64,000 nt of DNA, from assembly GCF_009856605.1 (NCBI RefSeq), contig NZ_CP047243.1:186001-250000 (forward strand), written 5' to 3'. Of this stretch, positions 41,401 through 51,527 are shown piece by piece. The position numbers and the translations under genes are program-made. The notes under the pieces are model-generated. The model worked only from the letters and a program-made list of their open reading frames with translations. It was not told the DNA's origin and did no database searches. Source of the DNA: Trichormus variabilis 0441 (GTDB lineage Bacteria > Cyanobacteriota > Cyanobacteriia > Cyanobacteriales > Nostocaceae). Positions within the stretch are counted from its first letter, which is position 1. The number at the start of each line of letters is the position of its first letter.

Positions 41401-42861
41401 TTAGGCTACGATCTCACCAACTTTATATCCGTTTCTTGACTTAACTTTTTGATTTTTAACTCTGATTTGAGGCAAATCTTTCTTGTCTTTGTGTAAGTAA
41501 CAAATTTCCACTAGAGTCGGCCAGATTTCTAGAGAAGCATGAAATTGACTAATGACATCATCGACAATTCTAGAGACATTTTGCTGAAAGAAATCTGCTT
41601 CAAAGCCATAAAATACCCTCGATAGATTATTAGCAAACAATTGCAGAGACTGTTTACGTTCATCGTTTTGTGTAGACAAAGAAGCTTTAACTATGTCCTG
41701 GTGAATGGCAGATATTTTTTCCAAAATCTCTTCCGAATCAAGTAAAGTCACTTCACCAGAGTAGTCAAATTTGATTCCTAAATCATCAATATGATATACA
41801 CTGCTTTTAATTTTCTTTTTGAGTAGGCTGCATATTTCTTCATTAAAAATCTCACTGGCTAAAGGATTACGCATATAATTGTTGCGAATATGATTTTGGA
41901 CAGCATCAACGTGTGCAGCTACAACACCCTCTTGTTGTATCCAAAGCCTGTAGATATAATCTTCAAATCTGAGTCGAGTTGGAAAGAATGGTGGCAATCC
42001 TAAGTGATTATCATATCCAGCAACACCACAATCCATTCGCCAATTTTTGTTAGTAACAACAGGTCTAAAATTAGTGAGAATATAATAATCGTTCAGGTCA
42101 TAAGGACTGATTTGATTCTCATCGTTGAGATACATATGCACAAAGTCAAGTGTATCAATATCGTTAGTACCTGTGCGAAATGTTTGAGCAATTTTGACAA
42201 CCGAGTTATTTAATACTCTTCCTCTTTGTAATAACAAAGAGTTTTCTGTAAAGTAACCTTTTGTCGTATTAGTTTCTAAATCCATCGCTGTGTCAACTAA
42301 AAAGTCTCCTGCTTCGTAGTTTTCTGGTACATGACTGGCTTTTTTACCTAAAACATCATTAAAGGCAGTAAGTAAATCAAAAGATTTATGAATATACCCA
42401 CCTTCCTGATTAGACTTGATTAGTTTACCGCGACAAATTTCATCCGGTGATAAAGATTCTGGACTGGTTTCTACTAGTGCATTAGGTCGCATATCATCAT
42501 CTGCACTGACCATTAAATGTCCGAGAGTGTACATCAGTGTGAAGTTGCGGTTTCCACCGTAACTAGGTCGAAATAGGTTTTTAACAAGTGACTCTAGTTT
42601 TCTATCTCGCAATCTCTCGTTTAAGAAAGTAATAAACTTTTCTTTTTCATGAGGCCCAACATAAAATACATCGTTTACAGTTTTGGTTTGTTCCAGCAGT
42701 GGATAGTATTTTTCGTAGTTGGCAATACTGGAATCATCAAAGATGATAATTTTAGTAGCATGACCATTAGCCCAAAAATTTTCGTCATACTTTTCAATGG
42801 TTTGGGCTACATCTCTTAAGCGATGGGTAGGAATGACAAATACTGTTTCTTTCTGTCTCAT
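41401..42861 (-). CDS. Glycosyltransferase-like (GT-A fold) protein, function unknown
   Basis: The 486-residue protein has a nucleotide-sugar transferase look: ETVFVIPTHRLRDVAQTIEKY at the N-terminus, TKIIIFDDSS near residue 40, and LMVSADDDMRPNALV near 118, where DDD would be the metal-binding motif. A later region has MDCGVAGYDNHLGLPPFFPTRLRFEDYIYRLW, matching the acceptor side of GT2-like enzymes, and a helical C-terminal part. AAAGGAC precedes the ATG. It lies 38 bases downstream of the SLH porin gene and could be in the long kdp transcript. The donor and acceptor are unknown. Confidence 0.68.
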   Translation of the reverse strand: MRQKETVFVIPTHRLRDVAQTIEKYDENFWANGHATKIIIFDDSSIANYEKYYPLLEQTKTVNDVFYVGPHEKEKFITFLNERLRDRKLESLVKNLFRPSYGGNRNFTLMYTLGHLMVSADDDMRPNALVETSPESLSPDEICRGKLIKSNQEGGYIHKSFDLLTAFNDVLGKKASHVPENYEAGDFLVDTAMDLETNTTKGYFTENSLLLQRGRVLNNSVVKIAQTFRTGTNDIDTLDFVHMYLNDENQISPYDLNDYYILTNFRPVVTNKNWRMDCGVAGYDNHLGLPPFFPTRLRFEDYIYRLWIQQEGVVAAHVDAVQNHIRNNYMRNPLASEIFNEEICSLLKKKIKSSVYHIDDLGIKFDYSGEVTLLDSEEILEKISAIHQDIVKASLSTQNDERKQSLQLFANNLSRVFYGFEADFFQQNVSRIVDDVISQFHASLEIWPTLVEICYLHKDKKDLPQIRVKNQKVKSRNGYKVGEIVA

Positions 42862-42898
42862 AAGTCCTTTGATTTTATTTTAATGAAGTTGTGAAATT

Positions 42899-44500
42899 TT
42901 AAAAAGTGAAGGTAGTTCTTAATGTGCCAATCACGGCATCATTGTTGTTAGTGACTTGACCTGGATTGGTTAACCAAATCACACCAGGGGTGATAGAAAT
43001 GTTGTCAGTGAGGCGATATTTGTAAAAACCTTCAATGTGATAGGGGCGATCGCCACTTACACTCCCCAAGTACGGTTGAGTACCTGCAAACAACCCTAAA
43101 ACGTTACCCCTCTTACCCAAATCTGGTAGAGCTACTCCTACTCCATAGCTCCAAACTTCACCATCATTATTGGCTACTAAGTCTGTAATATCGCTGTAAA
43201 GCACAAAACCACTAATCGAAAGTCTGTCACTGGGTTTGAAAGCCGCAGCTAAACCGTAGGAATTACTTTGATAGGGATTACCACCACCGACAAAGTTAGC
43301 TTGTGCAGTCCCGACTACAGCACTACTTACCAAGCCAGCATCAAATAAAGCACTATTTGCCCCATGATACCCATGAACATAGGTGGCGGCTAAGGTGAGG
43401 CGATCGCCCACATTCAGATTTAACTGTGCTAAAGCGGCATAATTACCTTCAAATAAACCTGCACTGGGGTTTGGGTTATTCCCTTCGGAAGCTAAATAGC
43501 CCAAGGTTAATGAAGGTTTAAAACTACTGTTCCCACTACCAAAAGCCAAGTTCACACCTGCACCTGCACCGCCACCTATGCGATAAATCGGACTTTCAGA
43601 TGCAAAGGTAGACAAAGCACCGTTACCACCGTCAAAATCCTCAAAATAGGGGTTAACAGTAGGAACATAATCGCTGTGAATACCGCCTGTTGCTGCTATA
43701 TATACTTGGGAATTACCAACGGGGAAATAGTATGACAGCCAATCTATAGCAACACCGTTACTGGTATTGGGCGATATGTTAAAAGTTTGAGTACCTTCAA
43801 ATGTGCCATTTGGTAAAGTTAATCCCACCGCATTACCACTAGCAAGCCTGGTGTAGAGAATATCTTTACCTGTGAAGCTGGTTTGCAAACTTAGACGTAC
43901 CCTGTTTTGAAAGACGGTGTTGTTGTCGTCGTCGTCGCCAAAGCTATCAGTAACAGCAAAAATTGCTTCACCGACTAACTTAGTTGTAGTAGAAAATTGA
44001 TTTGCTTCTAGCTCCGCAGTACGTGCTTCTACAGCATCTACTCGACCACGTAAAGTGGCTAATTCTGCGGAAAATTCTTCTTGCAAACGTTGGAGGGTGG
44101 CTAAATCTTGTTTTGTCACCAAATCAGAGGTTGCTGTCGCAATTAGTTCATTGACTCTATCTAAACAAGCATTCAAACCAGCCGCAAATTCATAACGGGT
44201 TAAGGCGCGGTTTCCTCGGTAAGTTCCATTGGGATACCCAGCGATACAACCATAGCGTTCAACTAGAGATTGCAATGCTTGAAATGCCCAATCCGTTGGC
44301 TGTACATCAGAAAACTGGGAAACTGATGTCACTTGAGACATGGGATTTTGATTGTTCGCTTCACTGCTGTAAATATTGACTTGTTCTAAAATGCGATTTT
44401 CATCAGCTTTGACGCTATCAATGCCATTAGTTATGACTAACAAAGTTGTTGCTAAACCCACTGGACTTAACACCAGAGTTTTCCATAATAGATGAGACAT
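42899..44500 (-). CDS. SLH-domain cyanobacterial porin (iron-uptake/OprB type)
   Basis: The start is set at the ATG at 44500 because GAGGA lies about 9 bases upstream; the frame has a GTG five codons earlier inside that signal. The 533-residue protein has a signal peptide (LVLSPVGLATTLLVITNG..), one SLH domain (DVQPTDWAFQALQSLVERYGCIAGYPNGTYRGNRALTRYEFA in pieces), a coiled-coil linker (LATLQRLQEEFSAELATLRGRVDAVEARTAELE in pieces) and a C-terminal beta barrel ending in GTLRTTFTF. It is a typical major outer-membrane porin of cyanobacteria. The family includes iron-uptake porins, and inorganic ion passage is the general role. Confidence 0.93.
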   Translation of the reverse strand: MSHLLWKTLVLSPVGLATTLLVITNGIDSVKADENRILEQVNIYSSEANNQNPMSQVTSVSQFSDVQPTDWAFQALQSLVERYGCIAGYPNGTYRGNRALTRYEFAAGLNACLDRVNELIATATSDLVTKQDLATLQRLQEEFSAELATLRGRVDAVEARTAELEANQFSTTTKLVGEAIFAVTDSFGDDDDNNTVFQNRVRLSLQTSFTGKDILYTRLASGNAVGLTLPNGTFEGTQTFNISPNTSNGVAIDWLSYYFPVGNSQVYIAATGGIHSDYVPTVNPYFEDFDGGNGALSTFASESPIYRIGGGAGAGVNLAFGSGNSSFKPSLTLGYLASEGNNPNPSAGLFEGNYAALAQLNLNVGDRLTLAATYVHGYHGANSALFDAGLVSSAVVGTAQANFVGGGNPYQSNSYGLAAAFKPSDRLSISGFVLYSDITDLVANNDGEVWSYGVGVALPDLGKRGNVLGLFAGTQPYLGSVSGDRPYHIEGFYKYRLTDNISITPGVIWLTNPGQVTNNNDAVIGTLRTTFTF

Positions 44501-44548
44501 TTGTATTTTCCTCACACCTGGTTTATGTAGAGACGTAGTGGCTCACTA

Positions 44549-44881
44549 CTAAGCAGACTTCTTCCAGATTTTTTCTAAAATCTCAATTTGCTTTCTGCTT
44601 TCAGTGGTCATTTGTTGATCAATATCAGGTACTTGTTCCTGGGCATTATCTAATGATTTAATTGTGTGGATGATTTCTATTGAATGCTGATGGCGTAGAT
44701 TTTTAAACTTTTTATACCGTAAGTAGCATCCTAAGAGAAAGCCAATAATTATGGAAGTTACAAAAACACCTGCTAGATAACCACTATCTTGTTCCGGCTG
44801 ATTTGCCAATTTTGGCTGACTGGAATGAGAAACAATACTCACAGAAAAAGTTGGTTGAAGATTAAAGTGTTTGAAGTTCAT
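44549..44881 (-). CDS. Unknown single-span membrane protein
   Basis: The 110-residue protein has one membrane helix at about residues 36-57 (LAGVFVTSIIIGFLLGCYL) followed by a basic, helical tail (RYKKFKNLRHQHSIEIIHTI and EQVPDIDQQMTTESRKQIEILEKIWKK). It lies between the protein kinase and the porin genes on the same strand, with gaps of about 50-60 bases, so it is likely co-transcribed with both. No family is recognised. Confidence 0.6.
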   Translation of the reverse strand: MNFKHFNLQPTFSVSIVSHSSQPKLANQPEQDSGYLAGVFVTSIIIGFLLGCYLRYKKFKNLRHQHSIEIIHTIKSLDNAQEQVPDIDQQMTTESRKQIEILEKIWKKSA

Positions 44882-44943
44882 AGCTACGAGAAAATGATTG
44901 CTAATACAGAACTTCGAGAAATTCAGACAAAGAAACTGAAGAC

Positions 44944-46314
44944 TTAATGCTGTGGTGTTTCGTTATGTCCGATGTTCATAAATTGCTGTATGGTTCTCGA
45001 TATTTCCGCTTTCAAATTGGTAGAAATTGAGTTTGATTCAACTGCTAAAGCTAGACACGCGATGGTAAAAGCGATCGCAGTCACAATTATCTGATACATC
45101 TTGTTTAGTTTGTTCCTGGCTTTCTGATCAACCGCAATCGATTTTTCCTCTTGCACGGTCGGCGTAGCCGCAGCTAGACGTGGGGCTAAAAATGCTGCTA
45201 CTTTTCGCGCAAGTTCGCCACCTTCAGTTTTAGCAGGTATGTAATGCCAAGTTTTTGTTTTAGGGTCAAAGATAGTGACAGATCCAACAGAACTATCTGC
45301 AAATGATGTTACAGAACCAATTAAATCTGCTTCCCGCCTCAACCCAAAGTAAGGAGTTTCAAAGTCTTCATTATTTGTATTAGTAGACAGATTTGATGAA
45401 CCCCCAAAGTCTTTTGGTAAATTATTCAAGTCTATCAGTGCTTCTGCTGCAAAATGATAGCGTAGTTTAGTTGCTGGTTGCACCAATTTGCAGATAATTT
45501 TCTCTAAAGATGGACTTATCGGCTCAACTAAATATGAGTCCCATATCCAATTATTTTCACTGCAATCATAGAGGTCAAATGGTGATACCTTGGTAAGTAA
45601 ATGTAGACAAGTTACACCCAAGCTGTAAAGGTCGCTAGCGAATACAGCCTTACCGCGAATCTGTTCCGGTGCAGCATATTCAGCACTACCAATTATGGTT
45701 CCCGTTACCAAATGCCAGTTATATTTAGCAACTCCAAAATCTACTAAAAATAATTGGCGGTCTGTTCGACGACGGATAATATTAGCAGGTTTGATATCCC
45801 GATGAACTACCTGATAAGAGTGAATAAACTGCAATAAAGACAACAATTCACGCAGCAAATGAATAATTTCGGCTTCATCAAATGTACCTGCTTCGGCTAA
45901 TTCCTGTTTTAAATTTAGTCCGTCCACCCATTCTTGGACTAAATAATGTTGACCATCCTGCTCAAAAGTATTTAGTAGTTGGGGAATTTGCGGATGTTTA
46001 CCGAGTTCTGCTAAAAGTAGAGATTCTTGCTGAAATAGTTCTAAGGCTTTTTGGCTATGGTGGCTAGTTTGCAACTGTGGCAAGAATTGTTTGATGACAC
46101 AGATGTTAGATGGGGAATAATCAAATTCATCTTGACTATTTTGAGTAGATTTCTCATCAATAGCGAGAAAGGTTTTACCAAAGCCTCCTTGTCCTAGAGG
46201 TTTGAGGATACGGTAACGGTCATTGAGTAATGTGTTTGACTCCTTTAATTCAGAATTGCTATTTTCTTCTAGGGACTGTAAGTATTTTTGATTATCGGGA
46301 AAACCGCTGCACAT
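44944..46314 (-). CDS. Ser/Thr protein kinase, membrane-anchored
   Basis: The 456-residue protein is an eukaryotic-type kinase: glycine loop GQGGFGKTF near residue 41, VIK lysine at 75, catalytic HRDIKPAN (171-178), DFG (192-194) and APEQIRG. After the kinase domain a Ser/Thr-rich region (VTSFADSSVGSVTIFDPKTKTWHYIPA in pieces) precedes one membrane helix (IIVTAIAFTIACLALAV), and about 40 residues remain outside. The kinase is thus cytoplasmic with a short periplasmic tail. It lies downstream of kdpC and orf82 on the same strand. A role in potassium control is suggested only by the operon. Confidence 0.92.
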   Translation of the reverse strand: MCSGFPDNQKYLQSLEENSNSELKESNTLLNDRYRILKPLGQGGFGKTFLAIDEKSTQNSQDEFDYSPSNICVIKQFLPQLQTSHHSQKALELFQQESLLLAELGKHPQIPQLLNTFEQDGQHYLVQEWVDGLNLKQELAEAGTFDEAEIIHLLRELLSLLQFIHSYQVVHRDIKPANIIRRRTDRQLFLVDFGVAKYNWHLVTGTIIGSAEYAAPEQIRGKAVFASDLYSLGVTCLHLLTKVSPFDLYDCSENNWIWDSYLVEPISPSLEKIICKLVQPATKLRYHFAAEALIDLNNLPKDFGGSSNLSTNTNNEDFETPYFGLRREADLIGSVTSFADSSVGSVTIFDPKTKTWHYIPAKTEGGELARKVAAFLAPRLAAATPTVQEEKSIAVDQKARNKLNKMYQIIVTAIAFTIACLALAVESNSISTNLKAEISRTIQQFMNIGHNETPQH

Positions 46315-46343
46315 ACAACGGATTGCTCCTTAACTTGCATGAT

Positions 46344-46592
46344 TTAAACTGTTTTGCTCAAAGTTGCCTTCGTGATATTTCTCGCACTATTGCTTCCTAT
46401 ACGTCTGACACCACCACGTTCACGCTGAAACAGTTTTATTTCTCGATCTTCTGTGAGGAAACTCATGTTTGCTAGCAGTGGTAAAGATTGATGTTTCAAT
46501 CCCAACATGAACCAAGTATAGAGAGATGTAAATAGCATCCAACTAATAAAGTTGAAACAAATCAAGGTTTTGATTTTTTCGAGCGTAATCAT
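46344..46592 (-). CDS. Small hydrophobic protein between kdpC and the kinase gene
   Basis: The 82-residue frame has one membrane span near the N-terminus (ICFNFISWMLFTSLYTWFMLGL) and a basic tail. It is 16 bases after kdpC and 29 bases before the kinase gene, filling the gap neatly. No ribosome binding site is evident and no family is known, so it may be non-functional. Confidence 0.45.
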   Translation of the reverse strand: MITLEKIKTLICFNFISWMLFTSLYTWFMLGLKHQSLPLLANMSFLTEDREIKLFQRERGGVRRIGSNSARNITKATLSKTV

Positions 46593-46608
46593 CAGGATTG
46601 GTTGAAAT

Positions 46609-47253
46609 TTAACTTGCAGCTTTTAATGAATCTAAAGCAAGGTTTAACCTCAAAACGTTAACCCCAGGCTCACCAAATAGTCCTAGAAAGCGACCATCAG
46701 TATTTTGATTAATTAAAGTTTCTAACTGTTGGGGTTGGACTCCTCGCGCTTTGGCTACACGAGTAATTTGCGCTCTGGCAGCTTCAGGGGTGATGTGGGG
46801 GTCAAGGCTAGAACCAGAGGTGTAAACTAAATCTGCGGTAGGTTGGACACCTGCTGTTTTGAGTCGGTTCAAATCGCCTTTTACCCGTTTGCTGGGATCT
46901 GGGTCATCTTTACCTTTGATGCGTTCTATTAAAGCTGAATTACTAGGAGCGAGGTTACTTGCACCGGAGACTCCTGTTTGTAAGACTTTAGCCTCATCTT
47001 TTTTGGGGTCGGCGGTGCTGTAACTGGTGGTGCTAGGACGGGAGTTAAAATAGCGATCGCTACTAAATGGTTGACCAATTAAACTAGAACCCACAATTTG
47101 ACCCCGACTATCTCGGATTAAACTACCATTTACTTGAGATGGAAACACAATTTGTCCAAACGCAATCATCACAAACGGATAAATAACTGCGCTAATCACC
47201 CAAAGAACGATAGTAGAACGAATTGCTCTGCTGGCTTCTCTTGCAAAACTCAT
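46609..47253 (-). CDS. kdpC: Potassium-transporting ATPase subunit C
   Basis: The start is at the ATG at 47253 (MSFAREASRAIRSTIVL), since the upstream frame reads through kdpG. The 214-residue protein has one N-terminal membrane helix (IVLWVISAVIYPFVMIAFGQIVFP), then GSLIRDSRGQIVGSSLIGQPFSSDRYFNSRPS and PHITPEAARAQITRVAKARGV, all typical of KdpC. KdpC stabilises the KdpFABC complex and raises ATP affinity of KdpB. The start overlaps the kdpG stop by one base. Confidence 0.95.
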   Translation of the reverse strand: MSFAREASRAIRSTIVLWVISAVIYPFVMIAFGQIVFPSQVNGSLIRDSRGQIVGSSLIGQPFSSDRYFNSRPSTTSYSTADPKKDEAKVLQTGVSGASNLAPSNSALIERIKGKDDPDPSKRVKGDLNRLKTAGVQPTADLVYTSGSSLDPHITPEAARAQITRVAKARGVQPQQLETLINQNTDGRFLGLFGEPGVNVLRLNLALDSLKAAS

Positions 47254-47525
47254 TAGAATTTCTCCGGTACAAACATGACAAAAAATAAATATGTAGAAAG
47301 GCCTAACGTCACTAGCCCTAACAGTCCTAAAGCCCAAGCTTGAAAATGAGAAAATTGTTCACCTGTAGCTGCATAGACAACAGGTGCAACTATCAGGTTT
47401 AAACACATTGCCAAGAACAAATACAGAGGTAGTTTTTGTTTGCGCCACTGCAACCAAATTTCACTTACTCCTGCAAGTACCTGGGGTAAAAGAAGGGGAA
47501 TAATCTTCTTCAGAGGGAGTTTCAT
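47253..47525 (-). CDS. kdpG: KdpG: kdp-operon membrane protein with a KdpF-like C-terminus
   Basis: The 90-residue protein lies exactly between kdpB and kdpC, as kdpG does in Anabaena. It has two hydrophobic spans; the second (LGLLGLVTLGLSTYLFFVMFVPEKF) has the form of KdpF, the small single-span subunit of other bacteria, ending in the characteristic PEKF. No separate kdpF frame exists nearby, so I infer that kdpG supplies the KdpF function. The N-terminal part (LPLKKIIPLLLPQVLAGVSEIWLQWRKQ) has no match. Confidence 0.85.
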   Translation of the reverse strand: MKLPLKKIIPLLLPQVLAGVSEIWLQWRKQKLPLYLFLAMCLNLIVAPVVYAATGEQFSHFQAWALGLLGLVTLGLSTYLFFVMFVPEKF

Positions 47526-47547
47526 AGTAGTTTTGAGTAACTAGAAA

Positions 47548-49695
47548 TTAAGACAAAGGTAAAATGACATCGATGAGTTTGATGGCAATGAAAGGTGCAA
47601 TAATGCCGCCCAAACCATAAATCAGGATGTTACGTTTCAATAGTTGATCTGCTGTCAAGGGACGGAATTTTACGCCTTTAAGTGCGAGAGGAATGAGTGC
47701 GGGAATAATCAAAGCGTTATAAATTAAGGCTGAGATAATCGCAGATTGGGCGCTTTTTAAGCCCATAATGTTAAGTGCGCCAATGCCAGCCGCCGCAAAG
47801 ATAGTCGGGATAATGGCGAAATACTTAGCAATATCGTTGGCAATGGAGAAAGTTGTTAACGCCCCACGGGTAATGAGTAATTGTTTACCAATAGTCACCA
47901 AATCAATCAACTTGGTGGGGTCAGAATCTAAGTCCACCATGTTGGCAGCTTCTTTGGCAGCTTGCGTACCAGAGTTCATCGCCACACCCACGTTAGCTTG
48001 AGCTAATGCAGGTGCATCGTTAGTACCATCACCAGTCATTGCCACCAGCTTACCTTGAGACTGTTCGTTACGAATCACGCTAATCTTGTCTTCTGGTGTA
48101 GCCTCAGCAATAAAATCATCAACTCCGGCTTCTTCAGCAATGACACTGGCGGTAATGCGATTATCACCTGTGAGCATGATAGTCTTCACACCCATACGCC
48201 GCAATTGGTCAAATCTTTCTCGCAAGCCAGGTTTGACAATATCTTTGAGATAAATAACACCAAAAATTTGGTCATCTTGGCAGACTGCTAAGGGTGTACC
48301 ACCTAAGCGGGAAACTCGCTCGTAAGCTGTATCTACATCATCAGCAATTCGACCACCACGAGAACGGACAAAGCCTTTAATCGCATCCACTGCACCTTTA
48401 CGAATTTCCTTCCCATTAGGTAAGTTAGTACCACTCATCCGAGTTTTGGCTGAAAATTCCACACCTTCGGCTTGTTTGAGGTCAAAATCAGTTTTCACTC
48501 CTGACTTTTCGGCTAGTTTGACAATTGACCTGCCTTCTGGTGTTTCATCGAATACACTGGCGGCTAGGGCCACTCGTGCCACATCTGCAACTGAGTAACT
48601 GTTTACAGGGATAAACTCATCAGCCATGCGGTTTCCCAAGGTAATAGTACCTGTTTTATCCAGCACCAATGCGTTGATATCGCCGCAAGCTTCTACAGCA
48701 CGTCCAGAGGTAGCAATAACATTAAATTGGGCAACTCTATCCATCCCAGCAATACCAATTGCACTGAGTAAACCACCGATAGTTGTAGGTATTAAAGCTA
48801 CTAACAGTGAAATTAAGATAGCAACGCTGGCACCTGCACGCAAACTGTTTGCTGCTTCTGCCCCAAACACAGTGCTGATAAAGTTGGCAATGTAATTAAC
48901 AAAAGGCGGCATGGTAGCCACGACAATTAAGAAGACTTGCGTCAGTACGGCTAACAATACTGTTAAGGCAATCTCATTAGGTGTTTTCGTCCGTTCTGCT
49001 CCCTCTACGAGCGAAATCATCCGGTCAATAAAACCCTGACCAGGGTCGGCGGTGATACGAATTGTCAACTCATCTGAAAGTAAGCGTGTACCTCCTGTCA
49101 CAGAACTGGCAATATCTGTACCTGGTTGCTTGAGTACAGGGGCGGATTCTCCGGTAATTGCCGACTCATCCACCGAACCGATACCTTGAATTACTTCGCC
49201 ATCAGCCGGAATCATGTCATTGGCAATGACTTTCACCAAATCGTTGCGACGCAATTCTGTAGAATTAACTTGCACAATTGTACCATCGGGCAGAACTTTA
49301 CGGGCAATAGTATCGGAACGGGTTGACTTCAAGGAATCTGCTTGGGCTTTACCTCGTCCTTCGGCAACAGCTTCAGCAAAGTTAGCAAACAAAACTGTGA
49401 AAAACAGAATTAAGGTAATGATCCCATTTAATAGGCGTTGCTGATTGACATCCGCCTGTATTGTGCCAAATAGATTAGGGTCAAGGGTTACAAGGAAAGT
49501 GACAATTGTTCCTACCCAAACCACAAACATGACTGGATTTTTGACGGCAATTCGGGGATGCAGCTTGACGAAGGATTCTTTTATTGCTCTTTGATAAAGC
49601 CCCCGCATATCTGCCTTGGGAGTATGTCTGCGTGAGTCACGAGTTCCTTGAGGAACACGGGGAGGACGAGGTGATGAATTTATATTAGTTGTCAT
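47548..49695 (-). CDS. kdpB: Potassium-transporting P-type ATPase subunit B
   Basis: The 715-residue protein carries the phosphorylation motif [19 protein letters not shown], the hinge [21 protein letters not shown] and about seven membrane helices. A Pro/Arg-rich, hydrophilic N-terminal stretch of about 40 residues precedes them. It hydrolyses ATP to drive high-affinity K+ uptake by KdpA. It lies 86 bases downstream of kdpA and 22 bases upstream of kdpG. Length and motifs are normal for KdpB. Confidence 0.97.
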   Translation of the reverse strand: MTTNINSSPRPPRVPQGTRDSRRHTPKADMRGLYQRAIKESFVKLHPRIAVKNPVMFVVWVGTIVTFLVTLDPNLFGTIQADVNQQRLLNGIITLILFFTVLFANFAEAVAEGRGKAQADSLKSTRSDTIARKVLPDGTIVQVNSTELRRNDLVKVIANDMIPADGEVIQGIGSVDESAITGESAPVLKQPGTDIASSVTGGTRLLSDELTIRITADPGQGFIDRMISLVEGAERTKTPNEIALTVLLAVLTQVFLIVVATMPPFVNYIANFISTVFGAEAANSLRAGASVAILISLLVALIPTTIGGLLSAIGIAGMDRVAQFNVIATSGRAVEACGDINALVLDKTGTITLGNRMADEFIPVNSYSVADVARVALAASVFDETPEGRSIVKLAEKSGVKTDFDLKQAEGVEFSAKTRMSGTNLPNGKEIRKGAVDAIKGFVRSRGGRIADDVDTAYERVSRLGGTPLAVCQDDQIFGVIYLKDIVKPGLRERFDQLRRMGVKTIMLTGDNRITASVIAEEAGVDDFIAEATPEDKISVIRNEQSQGKLVAMTGDGTNDAPALAQANVGVAMNSGTQAAKEAANMVDLDSDPTKLIDLVTIGKQLLITRGALTTFSIANDIAKYFAIIPTIFAAAGIGALNIMGLKSAQSAIISALIYNALIIPALIPLALKGVKFRPLTADQLLKRNILIYGLGGIIAPFIAIKLIDVILPLS

Positions 49696-49781
49696 AGATG
49701 ATAGGAAATGAAGTGATGAGGAATTAGGGGAGTAAGGAAAGATAACTTTTGACTATGGACTGACCATTGACTAATAACTCC

Positions 49782-51527
49782 TTATCCAATCCCTCTGGCA
49801 ATCCAGAAGGCTTCACCGATGGGGCCAAATGCTAGAACTGGGAAGAATGTCAATGCGCCGAGGATTAAAATTACGCCTGCGGTTACGCCTGTAAATAATC
49901 CGGTGTCAGTCCGCAATGTTCCAGCCGTAAACGGAACTTGTTGCTTGCGGGACAGACTATCTGCTAATAACAGCAAACCGATAATGGGGATGTAGCGTCC
50001 GGCGAGAAGACTAAAGCAAGCACTGAGGTTCCACCATAAAGCAGTTGTGGTAGTTGTTGCACCAGTTGCAATAGCAATAGGTGAGGGTTGAGAATCTCCT
50101 AAACCTTCAAAGCCCGAACCATTATTAGCTGCGGCGGAAGCATACTCATAAATCACTTGAGATAGGCCATGAAAGCCAGGATTACTAATTCCTGCTAGTT
50201 GATCGGGAAATGCCAAAGCGATTCCGGCAGGAATCATAATGGCGATGGGGTGGACTAAGAGAATTAGAAAACTGGCAAGCACCACTTCGCGTTTTTCTAT
50301 TTTGCGTCCGAGAAATTCTGGTGTGCGTCCTACCATTAAACCCGTTGCAAATACCGCCAGAATTAAGTAGGCAAATAAGTAAGCTGTTCCTGTACCTTGT
50401 CCACCCCAAATAATTTGCAGAAACATATTAGAGAGGGTGACAAAACCCCCATTAGGCATAAAGGAGTCATGTAAACTATTAACTGCACCGCACATGGTTC
50501 CAGTTGTAGTGACGGCGAACAATGCAGACTGCGCCCAGCCAAACCGGACTTCTTTTCCTTCTAAGTTCGGTTGCGTACTTCCCAAAAGCGCATTGACAGC
50601 CGGGTTGCCGTTATATTCACCAATGGCAGTGATGATAATAAATGTTACGTAAATAACACCTACCATGCCATAAACTAACCAAGCTTGTTTGGTATTGTTA
50701 GCAAACAAACCATAGGTATAAATTAAAGATGTGGGTATGGAAATCATCGCCACAATCAGAATTAAGTTAGAAAACCCGTTGGGATTTTCAAAGGGGTGTG
50801 CTGAGTTGATGGCAAAAAAGCCGCCGCCGTTTTCTCCTAATTGCTTGATGATTTCAAAATGAGCTACGGGGCCGCGAGCGATCGCCTGACTAATGTTAGG
50901 GTCTTCTAAAGTAGGAAATACAACTGGCCCTGCTAAGGTTTCGGGAACACCAGCCGCCATCAGCGCAATCCCACCAACAATACAAATAGGTAGCAAAACT
51001 CTTGTAATACTGCGGGTTAGGTCTACATAAAAGTTGCCTAATGGTCTACCAGTCAACCCCCGAATAAAAGCAATCCCCACCGCCAAACCTGTCGCCGCCG
51101 AAGTGAACATATGATAACCAAGACCCCACATTTGACTGGCATAGCTGAGGTAGGTTTCACCAGAATAATGCTGCTGGTTAGTATTAGTAATAAAGGAAAT
51201 AGTAGTGTGTAATGCTGTATCCCAAGTTGGCGCACCTATTTTGGTAGGGTTGAAAGGTAGCCATCCTTGATTCATGATGATGAAGAATATCAGCAACCCC
51301 ATGACTATGTTGCTGTACAAGATGGCTCTGGCATATTGCCAACCTGTCATATTTTCTTTAGTGGCAACACCAATCAGAGAGTAAACTAATCGCTCCACAG
51401 GGTTCAATATTGGATCGAGCAAAGTGCGTTGTTCTTGGTAGACACGCGCCATATATCGCCCAAAAAAGGGAGTTATTGCTACGACAATTAGTAGCGTTAA
51501 TACTATTTGCAGCCATCCTTGTAGCAT
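49782..51527 (-). CDS. kdpA: Potassium-transporting ATPase subunit A
   Basis: The 581-residue channel-like subunit has about ten membrane helices and four selectivity-type loops, including [42 protein letters not shown] and NNGSGFEGL. It begins [13 protein letters not shown] and has the KdpA hallmark [11 protein letters not shown]. It binds and passes K+ using energy from KdpB. It is the first gene of the leftward kdp operon; the upstream region to 52090 carries repeated GTTTA/TAAAC boxes and is shared with a divergent histidine kinase gene. Confidence 0.97.
   Translation of the reverse strand: MLQGWLQIVLTLLIVVAITPFFGRYMARVYQEQRTLLDPILNPVERLVYSLIGVATKENMTGWQYARAILYSNIVMGLLIFFIIMNQGWLPFNPTKIGAPTWDTALHTTISFITNTNQQHYSGETYLSYASQMWGLGYHMFTSAATGLAVGIAFIRGLTGRPLGNFYVDLTRSITRVLLPICIVGGIALMAAGVPETLAGPVVFPTLEDPNISQAIARGPVAHFEIIKQLGENGGGFFAINSAHPFENPNGFSNLILIVAMISIPTSLIYTYGLFANNTKQAWLVYGMVGVIYVTFIIITAIGEYNGNPAVNALLGSTQPNLEGKEVRFGWAQSALFAVTTTGTMCGAVNSLHDSFMPNGGFVTLSNMFLQIIWGGQGTGTAYLFAYLILAVFATGLMVGRTPEFLGRKIEKREVVLASFLILLVHPIAIMIPAGIALAFPDQLAGISNPGFHGLSQVIYEYASAAANNGSGFEGLGDSQPSPIAIATGATTTTTALWWNLSACFSLLAGRYIPIIGLLLLADSLSRKQQVPFTAGTLRTDTGLFTGVTAGVILILGALTFFPVLAFGPIGEAFWIARGIG

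Noticed and set aside
41149..41439. Open frame of 96 codons overlapping the tiny gene and terminator
   Set aside because: It starts with TTG and reads straight through a strong terminator hairpin into the opposite-strand gene end; the 16-codon frame fits the signals better.
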